Assembly: GCA_905479965.1 (NCBI GenBank)
Contig: CAJQOR010000340.1
Span: 1 to 6,934 of the forward strand
Reading direction: 5' to 3'
DNA: 6,934 nucleotides
DNA from: an uncultured Rhizobiaceae group bacterium
GTDB lineage: Bacteria; Pseudomonadota; Alphaproteobacteria; Rhizobiales; Rhizobiaceae
Part shown: piece by piece, positions 5,743 to 6,934 of the stretch
Layout: every line of letters starts with the position of its first letter
Position numbering within the stretch: position 1 is the stretch's first letter
Made by a program: the position numbers and the translations under genes
Notes under the pieces: model-generated
The model's input: only the letters and a program-made list of their open reading frames with translations
What the model was told of the DNA's origin: nothing
The model's database searches: none

Positions 5743-6343
5743 GGCATGCCGAACGAAAAGGTTGGCGCTACTTTCTCTGATGCCATTTTTGATGGTGTTT
5801 TTTGTAAAATCAACACATGCTGGTATGATCACAAGCGACGGTATGGCGCCCTATGAAATATGTGCATTATGCCATTCGTTGGACGGCATATCTCCGATGG
5901 CAAAATTCCCTAAGCTGGCCGGTCAGCCCGCACCTTACATCAAAAAACAAATCAAAGATTTTTTAAGCGGAAAAAGAACAAATGATGGTGGCCAAATGTC
6001 CGCTATTGTCACAGAAATAGATCCAGATTCAATCGATGAAATATCAAATTGGTTTTCGTCTCAGAATGCTCCTGAACCAGATAATTTTGACCAAAGCTTC
6101 GAAGGTGAGCAGCTGTTCGTCAGCTATAAATGCAACACGTGTCATGGCGGCGTTGGCAACCAGTCACCTTTCGTGCCTTATCTGAATGCTCAGCATAAAG
6201 ATTATCTTGTAAAACAAATGCGAGATTATCGTGATGGTGAGCGTACAAATGACATTGGCAAGCTGATGCAAAAAGCGATGGTGAGCATAAACGACAAGGA
6301 AATTGAAGAGCTTGCAATTTATCTTGCCTCATTAGCCCGATAG
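5729..6343 (+). CDS. Di-heme cytochrome c, c4-like (two cytochrome c class I domains)
   Basis: A 204-residue exported cytochrome with a signal peptide of about 31 residues (basic RTKR, hydrophobic core, cleavage near THA). There are two heme-binding sites: CALCH (45-49) and CNTCH (135-139). Each half repeats the c4 layout: heme motif, then FPKLAGQPAPYIKKQ (60-74) or VPYLNAQHKDYLVKQ (149-163), then a G-x-R-T-N-D stretch (81-86 and 170-175) and the likely axial methionines M90 and M180. Such proteins shuttle electrons in the periplasm between a dehydrogenase or reductase and the respiratory chain. The start at 5729 has only a weak upstream site (GAAAGA), and translation is probably coupled to the PCu(A)C gene it overlaps by 14 bases. 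The stop codon lies in an inverted repeat (6335-6374). It is the likely electron partner of the copper enzyme this cluster serves (inference). Confidence 0.93.
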   Translation: MQLAKACRTKRLALLSLMPFLMVFFVKSTHAGMITSDGMAPYEICALCHSLDGISPMAKFPKLAGQPAPYIKKQIKDFLSGKRTNDGGQMSAIVTEIDPDSIDEISNWFSSQNAPEPDNFDQSFEGEQLFVSYKCNTCHGGVGNQSPFVPYLNAQHKDYLVKQMRDYRDGERTNDIGKLMQKAMVSINDKEIEELAIYLASLAR

Positions 6344-6374
6344 TCTAGTATGTATTTAAGAGAATTTATCGGGC
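6335..6374 (+). repeat. Inverted repeat spanning the cytochrome stop and the regulator leader
   Basis: GCCCGATA (6335-6342) pairs perfectly with TATCGGGC (6367-6374) across a 24-base spacer. The left arm contains the cytochrome stop region. The right arm covers GGGC, ten bases before the regulator start, so folding could mask the regulator's ribosome binding region. The stem has no T-run after it, so it is not an obvious terminator. Confidence 0.45.
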
Positions 6375-6384
6375 GTATTGCTAA

Positions 6385-6934
6385 ATGAATGGTATGAACG
6401 AAGACATCATTGAAATTGGTGATACGAATGAAAACCCTCAAGGGGCGATCTATCTATCCGAATATTTAATTGGTTTAAATGACGGAGCTGGATTTCTAGC
6501 AAATCTAACGAGCGAAGAGCAAAAAATAGTTAGAGCATGCGGAAGTAAAATCAATGTTCAAAAGGGACAAGGATTGTTTTTTCAAGGCGACCTGCACAAA
6601 GGTGTTTGGGTCATTGAAAAGGGGAAAGTTCGCTCATATTATACTGGTCCCTCCGGAAGAGAAATTACACTCGCATATTGGACGGAAGGACATTTTGTCG
6701 GCGGACCAGAAATATTTGGTGGTGGGCGACATGTCTGGTCAGGGGATGCGCTAGTTGATTGCGAACTCATCTTTTTGTCTGGCAAAGATATGAAAAAGTT
6801 GGTGCGTGAGATACCAAATGTCGCCTTAGGTGTGATTGACGGATTGGTCGCAAAAGGAAAATGCTACTCCGCCCTTATTCAAATGCTCGGAACGCGAAGT
6901 ATATCTGAGAGACTGGAACAATTTTTGGTCATAC
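6385..6934 (+). CDS. Crp/Fnr-family transcriptional regulator, N-terminal part (3' end outside window)
   Basis: An open frame runs from the ATG at 6385 to the end of the window, giving 183 residues without a stop; the ATG at 6394 is an alternative start. The sequence shows a cyclic-nucleotide-binding-like beta-roll: LTSEEQKIV, then VQKGQGLFFQGD, GVWVIEKGKVRSYY and SGREITLAYWTEGHFVGGPEIFG. The long dimerisation helix begins near VREIPNVAL and leads to a stretch typical of the entry to the helix-turn-helix domain (MLGTRSISERLEQFL). The DNA-binding helices are cut off. In place of the cAMP-contacting pattern GE-(L/I)-x(5,8)-R-S/T there is GPEIFGGGRHVWSG, so cAMP binding is unlikely. No FNR-like N-terminal cysteine cluster is visible. 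It follows the cytochrome by 41 bases and probably controls the cluster, but its effector is unknown. Ribosome binding sequence is weak (GGGCG at 6371). Confidence 0.85.
   Translation, partial: MNGMNEDIIEIGDTNENPQGAIYLSEYLIGLNDGAGFLANLTSEEQKIVRACGSKINVQKGQGLFFQGDLHKGVWVIEKGKVRSYYTGPSGREITLAYWTEGHFVGGPEIFGGGRHVWSGDALVDCELIFLSGKDMKKLVREIPNVALGVIDGLVAKGKCYSALIQMLGTRSISERLEQFLVI

Noticed and set aside
6554..6754. Small + strand frame of 66 codons inside the regulator
   Set aside because: It is out of frame with a clear Crp/Fnr-type sequence that continues to the window end.

Overview
The window reads as part of a proteobacterial chromosome, probably alphaproteobacterial. This is a judgement from the protein families, the periplasmic copper and cytochrome c machinery and the moderate base composition; no rRNA or marker gene is present to settle it. 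All confident genes lie on the + strand. No tRNA, rRNA, CRISPR array, insertion sequence or integrase was seen.

Layout: (1) the 3' end of a HEAT-repeat protein (1-410); (2) a 339-base AT-rich non-coding stretch (411-749) with a stem-loop, a near-perfect direct repeat, a short palindrome and a plausible sigma-70 promoter; (3) an ABC importer set of NitT/TauT type: binding protein (750-2126), permease (2202-3137) and ATPase (3855-4694), with an unrecognised membrane protein carrying a Cys-Cys pair (3134-3862) between permease and ATPase; (4) a copper-delivery and electron-transfer set: SCO1/SenC protein (4691-5290), PCu(A)C chaperone (5287-5742) and a di-heme c4-like cytochrome c (5729-6343); (5) the start of a Crp/Fnr-family regulator (6385 to the window end). 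From the permease to the cytochrome every gene overlaps the next by 4 to 14 bases, so these genes are almost certainly one translationally coupled unit; the binding protein is separated from the permease by a strong hairpin.

The interesting point is the combination. NitT/TauT importers normally sit with cytoplasmic assimilation genes, but this one is locked into an operon with two periplasmic copper chaperones and a cytochrome c. The binding protein itself ends in about 60 residues that look like a NosL domain, the copper-chaperone family of nitrous oxide reductase maturation. The best reading (inference) is an accessory module for a periplasmic copper enzyme encoded just outside the window. 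The cytochrome would take its electrons or feed it, SCO and PCu(A)C would load its copper, the transporter would import a substrate, product or metal complex, and the Crp/Fnr protein would control it. Candidate enzymes are relatives of nitrous oxide reductase or thiocyanate dehydrogenase, but no such enzyme is in the window and the transported ligand cannot be read from the sequence.
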